DNA from: Cryomorphaceae bacterium
GTDB taxonomy: Bacteria; Bacteroidota; Bacteroidia; Flavobacteriales_D; Crocinitomicaceae
NCBI GenBank assembly: GCA_027483605.1
Contig: JAIXUE010000015.1
Location: forward strand, 1 to 62,657
Direction of reading: 5' to 3'
Length of the DNA stretch: 62,657 nt
Shown here: one piece after another, positions 37,559 through 47,192 of the stretch
Numbering within the stretch: position 1 is the stretch's first letter
Layout of the letters: the number at the start of each line of letters is the position of its first letter
Made by a program: the position numbers and the translations under genes
The notes under the pieces: generated by a model
What the model was told of the DNA's origin: nothing
What the model saw: only the letters and a program-made list of their open reading frames with translations
Database searches by the model: none

Positions 37559-38131
37559 ATGCCTCTCCAACTCTCCCTTCAGCAGCAGTCTTTTCTTCTC
37601 GAAGAAGAAAGAACTCAAATTGAGCGCGCTCAACAAGATCCGCGTTTTTTTGCGCCCCTTTACGAGCGCTACCACGATGCTATTTTTCGCTATGTCTATC
37701 GCAGGGTAGATGAAGAAGAACAAGCCTACGACATTACCTCAAGTGTTTTTGTAAAAGCACTACAAGCACTCCACAAATACGAATACCGTGGTTTGCCTTT
37801 TTCTGCTTGGTTGTTTCGCATTGCCAAAAGTGAGCTTTACCAAAGCTTTCGCGACCAAAAAGCACAGCGTACTGTAAGTATTGATAAAGTCGTACTCAAA
37901 CAAGTCATCGAAGAGTGGACCGAAGACTATACCGAACAAGATAAAGCCCGTTTACTTATCGCGCTTAAAGACCTCAAAGAACAGCAGCTTCAGTTAATTG
38001 AAATGCGCTTTTTCGAAAAACGCTCTTTCAAAGAAATTGGAGAAATCTGCGGTTTGTCTGAGAACAACGCAAAAGTCAAAACCTTTCGTGCGGTGCTCAA
38101 ACTCAAAGAATTTTTCCATCAAAAAGAATAG
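37559..38131 (+). CDS. ECF-type RNA polymerase sigma factor
   Basis: Protein of 190 residues. Region 2 covers about residues 32-100 (RYHDAIFRYVYRRV, ITSSVFVKALQAL, FSAWLFRIAKSELYQ) and region 4 about 130-185 (LQLIEMRFFEKRSFKEIGEI followed by LSENNAKVKTFRAV). It differs clearly from the sigma at 1366-1920, so the two probably respond to different signals. Directly after it comes a 55-codon frame with a C-terminal membrane helix, a candidate partner. Confidence 0.9.
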   Translation: MPLQLSLQQQSFLLEEERTQIERAQQDPRFFAPLYERYHDAIFRYVYRRVDEEEQAYDITSSVFVKALQALHKYEYRGLPFSAWLFRIAKSELYQSFRDQKAQRTVSIDKVVLKQVIEEWTEDYTEQDKARLLIALKDLKEQQLQLIEMRFFEKRSFKEIGEICGLSENNAKVKTFRAVLKLKEFFHQKE

Positions 38132-38133
38132 TT

Positions 38134-38301
38134 ATGCTCAAAATTTTACTCGACCGAAAGGAACCTAGTAGCGATGAGGTACGCCAGCATCAAAATTTCA
38201 ATGAAATTTTAGCGGCCCACGCCTACCAACAAAAAGTCAATAATCCATGGCGCTATTGGTATTATCCAGTGCTAACCGTTTGCTTGCTGCTGTTGGTATA
38301 A
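38134..38301 (+). CDS. 55-residue single-pass membrane peptide behind the sigma factor
   Basis: A short open frame starting two bases after the sigma-factor stop: MLKILLDRKEPSSDEVRQHQ at the N-terminus, a polar helical middle, and a C-terminal membrane segment (YYPVLTVCLLLLV) at the very end. The layout, a charged cytoplasmic helix followed by a tail anchor, resembles the cytoplasmic part of anti-sigma factors cut down to a minimum. Function inferred only from position and topology. The start has no upstream competitor and the frame fills the gap before pyrD almost completely. Confidence 0.6.
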   Translation: MLKILLDRKEPSSDEVRQHQNFNEILAAHAYQQKVNNPWRYWYYPVLTVCLLLLV

Positions 38302-38324
38302 GCGCTCAAACATGAAATAGTTTG

Positions 38325-38332
38325 TACATTTG
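38325..38332 (+). promoter_or_regulatory. -7 box adjacent to pyrD start
   Basis: TACATTTG ends three bases before the pyrD ATG at 38336. A second, overlapping candidate (ATAGTTTG, 38317-38324) has a TTG (38293-38295) 21 bases upstream and would give a five-base leader. Confidence 0.4.
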
Positions 38333-38335
38333 CGT

Positions 38336-39376
38336 ATGTACAAATTATTTCGTTTCGTTCTCTTTCAGTTTGATGCAGAAAAAGTGCACTATTTTGTGGT
38401 AGGGCTCCTCAATAAAATCCACCGTTTTGCACCTGTCAGAGCAATCTTCAGGATGTTGTATGTTGTAGAAAGTCCCAAATTGGCAACTTCTTTTCTCGGA
38501 CTCAACTTTCCCAATCCCGTTGGTTTGGCTGCAGGTTTTGATAAAAATGCACAAAACATAGATGCGCTCGCCGATTGCGGCTTTGGCTTCATTGAAATCG
38601 GGACTATTACACCAAAAGCGCAGCCAGGCAACGACAAACCTCGTCTTTTTCGCTTAAAAGCAGATCAAGCCATACTCAATCGAATGGGCTTCAACAACGA
38701 TGGGGTAGAAGCTGCTATAGCCCAGCTCAAGGCACGTCAAAACAAAAAACTCATCATTGGTGGCAACATCGGGAAAAATAAATGGACACCAAACGAAGAA
38801 GCAGCCAATGATTATTTAAGCTGCTTTGAGGCTTTATTCCCATATGTCGATTATTTTGTAGTGAATGTTTCGTCTCCCAACACGCCCAACTTGCGTGCGC
38901 TTCAAGAAAAAGAACCGCTTCAAGACCTATTAATGCGCTTGCAAGAACAGAACCACACCAAAGCTTTGCCCAAGCCCATTCTTTTGAAAATTGCCCCGGA
39001 CCTCACCAACACACAAATTGATGAAATCATCGAAATTGTTGCGTTCACCAAAATTGCAGGTCTTATTGTTTCCAATACCACTATTTCTCGGGAAGGTCTA
39101 AAAACGCCTTCTGATCAAATCGAGAAAATGGGAGCTGGTGGTATTTCAGGAAAGCCAGTAACGTTAAGATCTACAGAAATGGTGAAGTATATTCACGAGC
39201 AATCAAATGGAAAAATTCCAATGATGGCCGTAGGCGGTATCCACACTGCGCAAGATGCGCTAGACAAACTCGAAGCAGGTGCAGCACTTGTTCAATTGTA
39301 TACTGGTTTTATTTACGAAGGGCCGGCTCTGGTCAAGGCCATCAATAAAGCACTACTTGAACGCGTTCAAAACTAA
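38336..39376 (+). CDS. pyrD: Dihydroorotate dehydrogenase (quinone)
   Basis: Class 2 enzyme of pyrimidine synthesis, oxidising dihydroorotate with FMN and passing electrons to the membrane quinone; 346 residues from the ATG at 38336. The N-terminal helical pair (about 1-35) that binds membrane and quinone is present. [16 protein letters not shown] binds FMN, and [11 protein letters not shown] contains the catalytic Ser typical of class 2. It fits the menaquinone-based respiration suggested by nuo and menB. Confidence 0.96.
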   Translation: MYKLFRFVLFQFDAEKVHYFVVGLLNKIHRFAPVRAIFRMLYVVESPKLATSFLGLNFPNPVGLAAGFDKNAQNIDALADCGFGFIEIGTITPKAQPGNDKPRLFRLKADQAILNRMGFNNDGVEAAIAQLKARQNKKLIIGGNIGKNKWTPNEEAANDYLSCFEALFPYVDYFVVNVSSPNTPNLRALQEKEPLQDLLMRLQEQNHTKALPKPILLKIAPDLTNTQIDEIIEIVAFTKIAGLIVSNTTISREGLKTPSDQIEKMGAGGISGKPVTLRSTEMVKYIHEQSNGKIPMMAVGGIHTAQDALDKLEAGAALVQLYTGFIYEGPALVKAINKALLERVQN

Positions 39377-39378
39377 AT

Positions 39379-40239
39379 ATGAAAATAGCGCAACTACAAA
39401 TTACAGAATGTCCGCGCGATGCGATGCAAGGCATCAAAGAATGGATTCCTACCGAGCATAAGGTAAGGTACCTGAATGCATTGCTGGGGTGTGGTTTTGA
39501 TGTACTCGATTTCGGAAGTTTTGTGTCGCCTAAAGCCATTCCTCAAATGCAAGATAGCGCTGCAGTGTTGGCACAACTCGCCGACTCCAAAACAAAGCTA
39601 TTGGCCATTATCGCTAATTCCAGAGGGGCTTTTGATGCCGCTCAACACGAACGCATCGCAATTTTGGGATATCCTTTTTCAATCTCAGAAACATTCCAGC
39701 TTAGAAATACCAATTCAACGCTCGAACAGGCCTTGTTTCAATTAGATGAAATTGCTACCATTTGCAGCACCAACAAGAAACAATTGCGCATCTATCTATC
39801 CATGGGCTTTGGAAATCCGTACGGAGATGCCTGGTCTGCAGAAATTGTGGCCCAATGGATTGACAAACTTCAACAGCGCTTTGAAATTGCGGAATTTGCG
39901 CTTTCAGATACCATTGGTTGTGCAACACCCGAAATTACGCGCAAGTTGTTTTCTAATTTGACCGAGCAATACAAAGAAACGCGTTTTGCTGCGCATCTTC
40001 ATGTGGTGAGAGGTCGAGAAGAAGCACTTATCGAAGCGTCTGTGGCAGGTGGCTGCCGTCATTTTGATACCGCAATTGGTGGTTTTGGTGGCTGTCCGAT
40101 GGCCAAAGATGAACTCACAGGTAATTTAGCGACAGAAGCGCTGCTTAATTTTGCGCAAGGCGCACAGCTCCATCATGCCATTGACATAAATTCTTTTGAG
40201 GCTGCACGTCAAATTTCAACTTCAATTTTTAACAAATGA
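39379..40239 (+). CDS. Hydroxymethylglutaryl-CoA lyase
   Basis: Splits HMG-CoA into acetoacetate and acetyl-CoA, the last step of leucine breakdown; 286 residues. Seen: ECPRDAMQG near the N-terminus (catalytic Arg/Asp), LSDTIGCATPE, the metal-binding AHLH, and the C-terminal GGFGGCPMAKDELTGN loop with its active-site Cys. It starts two bases after the pyrD stop. Together with methylmalonyl-CoA mutase it suggests branched-chain amino-acid use. Confidence 0.93.
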   Translation: MKIAQLQITECPRDAMQGIKEWIPTEHKVRYLNALLGCGFDVLDFGSFVSPKAIPQMQDSAAVLAQLADSKTKLLAIIANSRGAFDAAQHERIAILGYPFSISETFQLRNTNSTLEQALFQLDEIATICSTNKKQLRIYLSMGFGNPYGDAWSAEIVAQWIDKLQQRFEIAEFALSDTIGCATPEITRKLFSNLTEQYKETRFAAHLHVVRGREEALIEASVAGGCRHFDTAIGGFGGCPMAKDELTGNLATEALLNFAQGAQLHHAIDINSFEAARQISTSIFNK

Positions 40240-40892
40240 GAAACAAAAAACTACTTTGGGTAATCGGGATTCTTTTTGCGCTATTAGTAGTCCTTTATTT
40301 TGTCAATGACTCCCGTTATGAGATACATGAACCTCAAAAGAAAAATGAGGAGATAGAAAAGGTAGAGGGCATTCAAGTTAGCACAGATTTCAATACGAAT
40401 ACCTTTGCAAGTAAGGCAGAACCCAAAGTTTTGAAGGACTTGAAATTGTGCGACAGCAGCGTTCAGTGGAGTGAAGATTTACTCAGACCGTCCTGTACAC
40501 CCAATTATTTCCGGGTTTTTCCACTGAAAAAAGGGCTAGATATTGCCCAAGGGTGCATGGTGCTTTTGAAAGCAGGTGTCAATGGTTTTCCGGTGCGTCG
40601 TTTTGTAGTATATGAAAAGGAAGGTGCTGAAATGGTACAAGCAAACGGTTTTATTGGTTATCCTATCGAATTTAGACCGCAAGCCAAAACCTATGACGAC
40701 GTCGTGATCCGCTTTTTTGAGCGCTATGAAGGCCAGAAATATTTTTACAATTGTCTGTTTACCTGGAAGCAAAACCGCTATCAATATGTGCGTTGCGAAC
40801 AAATCAATGACGCGAACATCAAGCCCGAAAAACAAGCCCAAGTTTCGGCGGAAATTTTACAAATCCTCAATGAAAAACAGCTGGTTTTTTAG
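40236..40892 (+). CDS. Membrane-anchored protein of unknown function
   Basis: Protein of 218 residues with one N-terminal membrane helix (about 5-22) and a soluble, probably periplasmic remainder containing two Cys pairs (LKLCDSSVQW...LRPSCTPNYF; YNCLFTWKQNRYQYVRCEQ), likely disulfides. The start overlaps the HMG-CoA lyase stop (ATGA). No family recognised. Confidence 0.75.
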   Translation: MRNKKLLWVIGILFALLVVLYFVNDSRYEIHEPQKKNEEIEKVEGIQVSTDFNTNTFASKAEPKVLKDLKLCDSSVQWSEDLLRPSCTPNYFRVFPLKKGLDIAQGCMVLLKAGVNGFPVRRFVVYEKEGAEMVQANGFIGYPIEFRPQAKTYDDVVIRFFERYEGQKYFYNCLFTWKQNRYQYVRCEQINDANIKPEKQAQVSAEILQILNEKQLVF

Positions 40893-41298
40893 TGTGCTAT
40901 TGCTTTTGTTGAGCGCATGCATCAACGGAGAGCAAACCTACCGTGCCGATTATACTCATTTTTTGAGCAGTGGCAATAGCAAGGTTTGGATGCTAAAAGG
41001 AACCCAGCAAAATGAGCAGGCGCAGTTAAAGCGTAATACTTGGGGAGAAATCTTATTTGTTTTTTACGTGACAGGCGAGGTATTGGTTGGCTCTTTTGGA
41101 GACTTAGATAAGGGCGTTTATGATAAAGGACACTTTAAATACGACACGCAGCACGAGCAACTCATTATACAAATTGGCAAAGAAAAATGGACTTTTAAAA
41201 TCCAAACGCTGAACGATGATCAGATCGTACTCAAGACCGTAAAGGGGAAGTACCTAGCAGCATATTTACATTTGGCACCTTTGTCGGTTCCTCTTTAA
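40870..41298 (+). CDS. Small lipoprotein of unknown function
   Basis: Protein of 142 residues from the ATG at 40870. The lipobox is LLSAC, so it is lipid-anchored. The rest is a beta-rich domain with GDLDKGVYDKGHFKYDTQHE-like turns. The gene overlaps the preceding one by 23 bases and its stop shares bases with the convergent gene's stop (TTAA). The frame is open upstream to 40717, but a start there would hide the lipobox. Confidence 0.8.
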   Translation: MKNSWFFSVLLLLLSACINGEQTYRADYTHFLSSGNSKVWMLKGTQQNEQAQLKRNTWGEILFVFYVTGEVLVGSFGDLDKGVYDKGHFKYDTQHEQLIIQIGKEKWTFKIQTLNDDQIVLKTVKGKYLAAYLHLAPLSVPL

Positions 41299-42056
41299 AA
41301 CTTTTCAAAAGCACCTAGCCCGAAAAGCGCAAAATCATACTTGGCCGGGTCTGTTGGGTCAAATTCAAGCAATTTCTTTTGGAGCTCAAGATTGGTTTGC
41401 CAGTCATTTTGCTTGCGCGTAATGAGTCCAAGTTTTCTAGCAATGTTTCCTGTATGCACATCGAGGGGTACGTGCAGCGCCTTGAGCGGAATGTGATCCC
41501 AGATGCCAAAATCAACACCGTTTTTTGGACTCCTGACCATCCAGCGCAAAAACATGACGATTCTTTTTGCAGCTGAACCTTTGGAGGGATCTGCGACGTG
41601 TTTGTGGCTTCGGGGCTGTAAAAAAGGAATGAACTGCGCTCTAAAATGCAAGATGTATTCATCCAAACGATTGCTTTTGCCTTGAAACGCGTGTTGCAGA
41701 CCTCCGTTGAGATACAGGCTTTGCAGGCCTAGAAAGAAGCCGTTGAGGTCTACTTGGTTAAAAGTACGATGGATAAACGGTGGGCAAGTTCCATCTTGAT
41801 AAGCTAGAATGTATTCAAGTGGCGAGGGTCCTAATATGGCGAGTAGTTTTTCACCACTTTTGATGATGCTTTGCCGGTTTCCCCATGCAATGGTCGCGAT
41901 TAAAAACGCAACGATTTCAATATCTTCTTTTTGAGAAAAACGATGAGCAAGTGCAATAGGGTCTGTTGTGATAAAATGTGCGGCTTCGTATTGTTGTGCC
42001 TTGAAGTCTAGAAATTCCTTCAGTTCAAGCGTTGATCCCTTAAACGAATTGTCCAT
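41295..42056 (-). CDS. TIGR02757-family (DUF2400) protein
   Basis: Protein of 253 residues, mostly helical. The family hallmarks IATIAWGNRQSIIKSGEKLL, RIVMFLRWMVRSPKNGVDFG (in part) and IPLDVHTG-like PLDVHTGNIARKLGL are visible. The fold resembles HhH-GPD DNA glycosylases, but the role is uncharacterised. It overlaps lolD by 17 bases and is the last gene of the menB operon. Confidence 0.88.
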   Translation of the reverse strand: MDNSFKGSTLELKEFLDFKAQQYEAAHFITTDPIALAHRFSQKEDIEIVAFLIATIAWGNRQSIIKSGEKLLAILGPSPLEYILAYQDGTCPPFIHRTFNQVDLNGFFLGLQSLYLNGGLQHAFQGKSNRLDEYILHFRAQFIPFLQPRSHKHVADPSKGSAAKRIVMFLRWMVRSPKNGVDFGIWDHIPLKALHVPLDVHTGNIARKLGLITRKQNDWQTNLELQKKLLEFDPTDPAKYDFALFGLGAFEKF

Positions 42057-42690
42057 CTTGCATGGTTAAACAGCGGTCTGCCATTTGGGCAAAATGGGTG
42101 TTGTGGGTTACGATGACAAAGCTTTGCTTCATTTCTTCTCTCAGTTCCAAAAACAAGTTGTGCAGCGCATTGGCGTTTTCGGTGTCGAGATTGCCAGATG
42201 GTTCGTCTGCAAAAACCAAAGCTGGCTGATTGATTAGCGCACGTGCCACAGCAATTCGCTGCTGTTCTCCTCCCGATAGGGCCTCAGGTTTGTGTTGAGC
42301 GCGACTTTCAAGTCCAAAGCGCTCAAGGAGAGTTTGGGCTTTTTTGAGGGCGTCTGTTTGGTTACTGCCTCCGATCATGGCTGGAATTGCAATGTTTTCC
42401 TGTGCTGTAAATTCGGGTAGCAGTTGATGAAATTGAAAAACAAAACCCAAACGTTGATTTCTAAAATGAGCCAAGGCTTTTTCGTTGAGCGCAAACGGGT
42501 CCTTTCCTTCAATGAGCAGTTGCCCTTTGCTTGGCTTGTCTAGTGTACCAAGGATTTGCAATAAAGTTGTTTTTCCAGCGCCCGATGACCCTACAATAGA
42601 AATGATTTCAGCTCCAGCCACCGATAGATTGATGCCTTTCAAAATGCCCAACTCGCCGTAGTTCTTTTCTATATTTTTTGCCTCTAACAT
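42040..42690 (-). CDS. lolD: LolD-type ABC transporter ATPase
   Basis: ATP-binding subunit of 216 residues. Walker A GSSGAGKTT, signature LSGGEQQRIAVARAL, Walker B LVFADEPSGNLD. The sequence belongs to the LolD/MacB group, which with LolC/E-type permeases releases lipoproteins from the inner membrane. No permease gene is adjacent, so assignment to lipoprotein export versus another MacB-like exporter is not certain. Its ATG shares one base with the ribBA stop. Confidence 0.88.
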   Translation of the reverse strand: MLEAKNIEKNYGELGILKGINLSVAGAEIISIVGSSGAGKTTLLQILGTLDKPSKGQLLIEGKDPFALNEKALAHFRNQRLGFVFQFHQLLPEFTAQENIAIPAMIGGSNQTDALKKAQTLLERFGLESRAQHKPEALSGGEQQRIAVARALINQPALVFADEPSGNLDTENANALHNLFLELREEMKQSFVIVTHNTHFAQMADRCLTMQDGQFV

Positions 42691-43904
42691 TAGTGGTCTA
42701 GTTTGATGTTGTGCCCCGCTTTGTCTCGTTTGGTTTGCAAATAACGTTCGTTGTGGATATTGCTTTCTATTTGAAGTGGGATATTCTCAACGATTTCTAA
42801 CCCATAACCGATCAGACCTGTGCGTTTTTTTGGATTGTTAGACATCAGCTTCATTTTGCGGATACCAATGGCGCGTAGCATTTGTGCGCCGATGCCGTAG
42901 TCGCGTTCGTCTGGCTTGAAGCCTAGTTTTTCGTTGGCTTCATAGGTGTCTAGGCCTTCTTCTTGGAGTTTATAGGCTTTTAGTTTGTTGAGCAGGCCAA
43001 TGCCTCGTCCTTCTTGGTTCATGTAGACAATGGCACCCTTGCCCTCTTGATTGATGAGTTCCATGGCTTTGTGTAGCTGCGGACCGCAATCGCAACGGCA
43101 GCTGCCAAAGATATCGCCGGTGAGGCAAGAGGAGTGCACGCGCACCAAAACAGCTTCGTCTTCTGTCCATGTGCCTTTGGTGAGCACCAAATGATCTTGG
43201 TCGTTGCTTTGGTCTTTAAAGGCGCGCAACTGAAAATCGCCGTAGGCAGTAGGCATTTCTACCTGAACTTGTTCTACGATCAAAGATTCGTGTGAAATAC
43301 GGTATTTAATGAGGTCAGCGATGCTGATGATTTTAAGGTCGAATTTCTTGGCGATTTCTAAAAGCTGCGGTAGGCGCGCCATGGTGCCGTCTTCATTGAG
43401 GATCTCTACGATGATGCCCGCTTCTTCATAGCCTGCCAAACGAGAGAGGTCAACGGCAGCTTCTGTATGTCCGGCACGTCGCAACACACCGCCTTTTCGT
43501 GCACGCAACGGAAAGATATGCCCAGGCTTGCCGAGCTCTTCAGGCCTGATCTTAGGATCGATCATGGCTAAAATAGTTTTGGAACGGTCACTAGCAGAGA
43601 TACCGGTGGTGCAGCCATGGCCTACGAGGTCTACGCTGATGGTAAAGGGTGTTTCGTAGGCGGCAGAGTTATTGCGCACCATGAGTTCAAGGCCAAGTTG
43701 ATCGCAGCGCTCTTCACTGATTGGAGCGCAAATCAGGCCGCGGCCATGGGTAGCCATGAAGTTGATCAGTTCAGGTGTGGCGTTTCTTGCGGCAGTGAGG
43801 AAATCACCTTCGTTTTCGCGGTCTTCGTCGTCTACAACAATGACTACGCGGCCTTGCTGAATTTCGTAAATCGCTTCTTCTATTGTATGGAGTGTCTGAG
43901 ACAT
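42690..43904 (-). CDS. ribBA: Bifunctional RibBA, riboflavin synthesis
   Basis: Fusion making two riboflavin precursors; 404 residues from the ATG at 43904 (the frame is open to 43946 inside pepD). N-terminal RibB, 3,4-dihydroxy-2-butanone-4-phosphate synthase: [12 protein letters not shown] and HTEAAVDL. C-terminal RibA, GTP cyclohydrolase II: zinc ligands in [15 protein letters not shown] and the catalytic NQEGRGIGL. It lies 10 bases after pepD, with no FMN riboswitch in the gap. Confidence 0.96.
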   Translation of the reverse strand: MSQTLHTIEEAIYEIQQGRVVIVVDDEDRENEGDFLTAARNATPELINFMATHGRGLICAPISEERCDQLGLELMVRNNSAAYETPFTISVDLVGHGCTTGISASDRSKTILAMIDPKIRPEELGKPGHIFPLRARKGGVLRRAGHTEAAVDLSRLAGYEEAGIIVEILNEDGTMARLPQLLEIAKKFDLKIISIADLIKYRISHESLIVEQVQVEMPTAYGDFQLRAFKDQSNDQDHLVLTKGTWTEDEAVLVRVHSSCLTGDIFGSCRCDCGPQLHKAMELINQEGKGAIVYMNQEGRGIGLLNKLKAYKLQEEGLDTYEANEKLGFKPDERDYGIGAQMLRAIGIRKMKLMSNNPKKRTGLIGYGLEIVENIPLQIESNIHNERYLQTKRDKAGHNIKLDH

Positions 43905-43914
43905 AATTTGTTGC

Positions 43915-45363
43915 TTACGCTTTAGGAATTTGTGAGAGGCTGGCAAGTAGGTAAGACCAGAATTTTTGTACCGATGAAATTTGAACGCATTCGTCCGGCG
44001 AGTGCGCGGCGCGAATGTTGGGTCCGAAAGAAATCATGTCGACGCCGGGTAGTTTTTCGCTGAGTAAACCGCACTCAAGACCAGCGTGGCAAGCCTTGAC
44101 TTTAGGTTCTTCTTTGAAAAGAGTAAGGTACAAGCCGCTCATTTCTTTTAAAATGAGGGATTGTGAATTGGGTTTCCAACCAGGGTAATCACCACTTTGT
44201 TCTACTGTGGCGCCCATATTTTCAAAAGCACAACGCAAAGTCATACTGACTTCCTTTTTGGTGCTTTCTACAGAACTTCTTTGTAAAGATTGTGTCGTAA
44301 ATGAACCTTTGTCGATGATGACGCGCGCCAAAGAGGATGACGCTTCTACCAAGCCCATAATGTCTGGGCTCATGCGGTATACGCCATTTTGCACACCACA
44401 AAGCGTTGCGATAATTTTCTTGAAGTCAAGGTCGCTTAACGCATGGAGTGAGCTCTGTGTGCTTTCTGCTTTCAAGACAAAATGTGGCTCAATGAGGGTG
44501 TATTCGGCTTTTAAAATATGAGCGAATGTGTTGATTTGAGTGCTTACCTTAACGGTATCTTGAACGGCAATGATGGCTGTAGCTTCTCTTGGAATTGCGT
44601 TGCGGAGGCTTCCGCCGTCGAAGTGCAGCAATTGAATTTGTTGCTCCTGAGAGAGTTCCCAGAGCAAGCGCGCCATCCATTTATTGGCGTTGCCGCGACC
44701 TTTATCGATATCCATGCCCGAATGCCCGCCTAGCAAACCACTCAATTGGATTTCTATGGTTGAAAAACCATTTTGAATCGGAACTTCTTGGTAGGCATAC
44801 GAAGTGTTGGTATCGATGCCTCCAGCGCAACCTACAGAAAGTTCGTCGTCGTCTTCGGTATCGAGGTTCAAGAGAATGGTGCCGCTCAAAAGCGAAGCAT
44901 CCATTTCTTTGGCGCCGGTCATGCCGGTTTCTTCATCGATGGTGAAAAATGCTTCTAAAGCCGGGTGTGGGATATCTTTGCTCGCGAGTAAGGCCATGAT
45001 CGCCGCTACACCTATACCGTTATCGGCGCCCAAAGTGGTACCTTTTGCGCGGATCCAGTCGCCGTCTTGGTACATCTCAATACCTTGTTGGTCAAAATCA
45101 AAAACGGTACTGGCATTTTTCTGGTGAACCATATCGAGGTGGCTCTGCAAAATAACCGTTTGACGGTCTTCCATGCCTACTGTGGCAGCTTTTTTAATAA
45201 TGACGTTGCCGGCTTGGTCTACGATGGTTGTTAGACCGAGGTTTTCGCCAAAGGCTTTCATAAAAGCAATAACTCGCTCCTCTTTTTTAGAAGGTCTGGG
45301 CACGGCATTGAGTGCTGCAAAATGTTGCCAAAGGGCTGTGGGTTGGATATGACTGAAATCCAT
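43915..45363 (-). CDS. pepD: Aminoacyl-histidine dipeptidase
   Basis: M20-family zinc dipeptidase of 482 residues. Metal ligands are visible in [20 protein letters not shown] and [13 protein letters not shown], and near the C-terminus in [13 protein letters not shown]. It should hydrolyse Xaa-His and other dipeptides in the cytoplasm. It starts 3 bases after menB and is followed by ribBA. Confidence 0.95.
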   Translation of the reverse strand: MDFSHIQPTALWQHFAALNAVPRPSKKEERVIAFMKAFGENLGLTTIVDQAGNVIIKKAATVGMEDRQTVILQSHLDMVHQKNASTVFDFDQQGIEMYQDGDWIRAKGTTLGADNGIGVAAIMALLASKDIPHPALEAFFTIDEETGMTGAKEMDASLLSGTILLNLDTEDDDELSVGCAGGIDTNTSYAYQEVPIQNGFSTIEIQLSGLLGGHSGMDIDKGRGNANKWMARLLWELSQEQQIQLLHFDGGSLRNAIPREATAIIAVQDTVKVSTQINTFAHILKAEYTLIEPHFVLKAESTQSSLHALSDLDFKKIIATLCGVQNGVYRMSPDIMGLVEASSSLARVIIDKGSFTTQSLQRSSVESTKKEVSMTLRCAFENMGATVEQSGDYPGWKPNSQSLILKEMSGLYLTLFKEEPKVKACHAGLECGLLSEKLPGVDMISFGPNIRAAHSPDECVQISSVQKFWSYLLASLSQIPKA

Positions 45364-45366
45364 TGC

Positions 45367-46188
45367 TTATGGAAATTTAGGGTATTGTTGAAAATTAGGA
45401 TCGCGTTTCTCTAAAAATGCGTGCTTGCCTTCTTGCGCTTCTTCGGTGAGGTAATAGAGTAGGGTGGCATCGCCGGCCAACTCCATGAGGCCGTGCTGGC
45501 CATCGAGTTCGGCGTTCATGGCACGCTTGATCATGCGCACGGCAAGTGGGCTTCTTTTCATGATGGTTTTAGACCACTCCACTACGGTGTCTTCGAGTTG
45601 ATCAAACGGCACCACCTTATTGACCATTCCCATTTTTTCCGCTTCTTCTGCGGTATACTGATTACACAAGAACCAAATTTCACGGGCTTTCTTTTGCCCA
45701 ACGTGGCGCGCAAGATAAGAAGAGCCAAAGCCGCCGTCAAAACTACCTACTTTGGGGCCCGTCTGACCAAAGCGTGCGTTATCAGAGGCAATAGTGAGGT
45801 CGCAAACAACGTGCAGTACGTGGCCTCCGCCAATTGCATAACCGTTGACCATCGCAATAACGGGTTTAGGAAGGGAGCGGATAGCTTTGTGTAGGTCGAG
45901 TACGTTGAGACGCGGTACGCCATTTTCAGAGATATAACCCCCGACGCCCTTCACGTTTTGGTCTCCGCCGGAGCAAAAGGCTTTGTCACCTGCGCCGGTA
46001 AAGACAACGACATTGATATCCGGACGCTCGCGGCAGATATCCATAGCGTCGAGCATTTCAAAATTGGTTTCGGGTCTGAACGCGTTATAAACTTGCGGTC
46101 GGTTAATGGTGATTTTTGCAATTCCTTCAAAGAATTCAAATTTGATGTCTTGGTAGTTTTTGATGCTTTGCCAATTTCTTTGCGACAT
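45367..46188 (-). CDS. menB: 1,4-dihydroxy-2-naphthoyl-CoA synthase
   Basis: Crotonase-fold enzyme of menaquinone synthesis that closes the second ring; 273 residues from the ATG at 46188. [38 protein letters not shown] (in part) and [13 protein letters not shown] are MenB signatures. The in-frame ATG at 46224 lies upstream of the promoter box (46218-46211), which supports the shorter form. It leads a five-gene operon. Confidence 0.96.
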   Translation of the reverse strand: MSQRNWQSIKNYQDIKFEFFEGIAKITINRPQVYNAFRPETNFEMLDAMDICRERPDINVVVFTGAGDKAFCSGGDQNVKGVGGYISENGVPRLNVLDLHKAIRSLPKPVIAMVNGYAIGGGHVLHVVCDLTIASDNARFGQTGPKVGSFDGGFGSSYLARHVGQKKAREIWFLCNQYTAEEAEKMGMVNKVVPFDQLEDTVVEWSKTIMKRSPLAVRMIKRAMNAELDGQHGLMELAGDATLLYYLTEEAQEGKHAFLEKRDPNFQQYPKFP

Positions 46189-46210
46189 GATGTGATTTTT
46201 ATTTATGCTA

Positions 46211-46218
46211 CAAAGATA
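46211..46218 (-). promoter_or_regulatory. -7 box of the menB operon
   Basis: TATCTTTG on the minus strand, 22 bases before the menB ATG. No clear -33 element is visible. Confidence 0.5.
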
Positions 46219-46259
46219 GAACATCCCAAAGGACCTAAAGGTTTATTTGCCTAGAATTT

Positions 46260-47144
46260 CTATCCGATCCGCAAAGAAGTCATGCTTAGGCTACCTGCCA
46301 ATAGCTCGTCATTAAAAATTTGAATTTCTTCTGAAGCGCCACATAGTCCTAGTGTATACAAGAGCGGAATAAAGTGGTCGGTGCTTGGAACTGCAAGTTG
46401 CAGGGCCTTCGGAGCAGTTTCTAGATTGAATAAGGCATTGAATTGGCGAGCTTGAATTTTTTCATTGACAAATGCACGGCTTTCGTGCGCCCAATCATAG
46501 CCGTAACCAACGGTATTGATTTTGCTGAAATCAACAGCGCGCAAGTTGTGAACGATGTTACCAGATCCAATAATAAGTACACCTCGTTGTCTGAGTTTTT
46601 GAAGTAAAGTAGCTAATTCAAAATGTTGCATCAAGGGCAATTGATAATTGATGGAGAGTTGTACTACAGGGATTTGAGCTGAAGGATAGAGGTGTTTGAG
46701 TACCGTCCAGGTGCCGTGGTCTAGGCCCCATTCGTGGTCTTCGTGAACGGTGCCTTCTGTAAAAAGCGATTGAATGGTCTTGGCCAAATCAGGCGAGCCC
46801 GGTGCAGGATATTGCTGCTCGAACAACGCTTGTGGAAAACCGCCAAAGTCATGGATAGTGCGCGGGTTTTGCATGGCTGTGACGGCTGTGCCACGCGTAA
46901 GCCAATGGGCAGAGATCACTAAAATTGCTTGAATTTCGGGAAGTGTCTTAGCGACTTTTCGAAAACCTGCTACAAATTGATTCTCTTCAATGGCATTCAT
47001 TGGTGAGCCATGGCCTATAAATAGGACAGGGACAGGAGGAGTGTTGGTAAGCGTTGCGCCCCAATTGGAAAGTTCTTTGAGTGATGTCATGCCAAAGCCT
47101 AAAGTACTTAAAGTCAATAAAGATGAGAATTCCCGGCGATTCAT
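46260..47144 (-). CDS. ygiD: Extradiol ring-cleaving dioxygenase (YgiD/DODA type)
   Basis: Class III extradiol dioxygenase related to 4,5-DOPA dioxygenase, 294 residues. Metal-binding His residues are in FIGHGSPMNAI and ISAHWLT; DHGTWTVLKHLYP and IGSGNIVHNLR are also family motifs. The N-terminus MNRREFSSLLTLSTLGFG resembles a Tat signal, so it may be exported. The true substrate is unknown. A TATATTTA box ends four bases before the ATG, and an FNR-type repeat is centred 41.5 bases upstream of that ATG. Confidence 0.9.
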   Translation of the reverse strand: MNRREFSSLLTLSTLGFGMTSLKELSNWGATLTNTPPVPVLFIGHGSPMNAIEENQFVAGFRKVAKTLPEIQAILVISAHWLTRGTAVTAMQNPRTIHDFGGFPQALFEQQYPAPGSPDLAKTIQSLFTEGTVHEDHEWGLDHGTWTVLKHLYPSAQIPVVQLSINYQLPLMQHFELATLLQKLRQRGVLIIGSGNIVHNLRAVDFSKINTVGYGYDWAHESRAFVNEKIQARQFNALFNLETAPKALQLAVPSTDHFIPLLYTLGLCGASEEIQIFNDELLAGSLSMTSLRIG

Positions 47145-47148
47145 AAAG

Positions 47149-47156
47149 TAAATATA
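47149..47156 (-). promoter_or_regulatory. -7 box adjacent to the start of the dioxygenase gene
   Basis: TATATTTA on the minus strand ends four bases before the ATG at 47144. Its position relative to the upstream FNR-type repeat supports a start of transcription at the ATG. Confidence 0.5.
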
Positions 47157-47178
47157 AAGGGTTCTGTTTTTACTTCAC

Positions 47179-47192
47179 TTGATATAGGTCAA
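47179..47192. promoter_or_regulatory. CRP/FNR-family operator
   Basis: TTGAT-N4-GTCAA (on the other strand TTGAC-N4-ATCAA) differs by one base from the FNR consensus TTGAT-N4-ATCAA and matches the form reported for NO- and oxygen-responsive FNR relatives. Its centre, 47185.5, is 41.5 bases from position 47144. It lies 150 bases from the rightward response-regulator gene, so activation of the leftward gene is more likely. Confidence 0.5.

Noticed and set aside
40717..40869. Upstream extension of the small lipoprotein
   Set aside because: It would hide the lipobox and overlaps the previous gene by over 170 bases.
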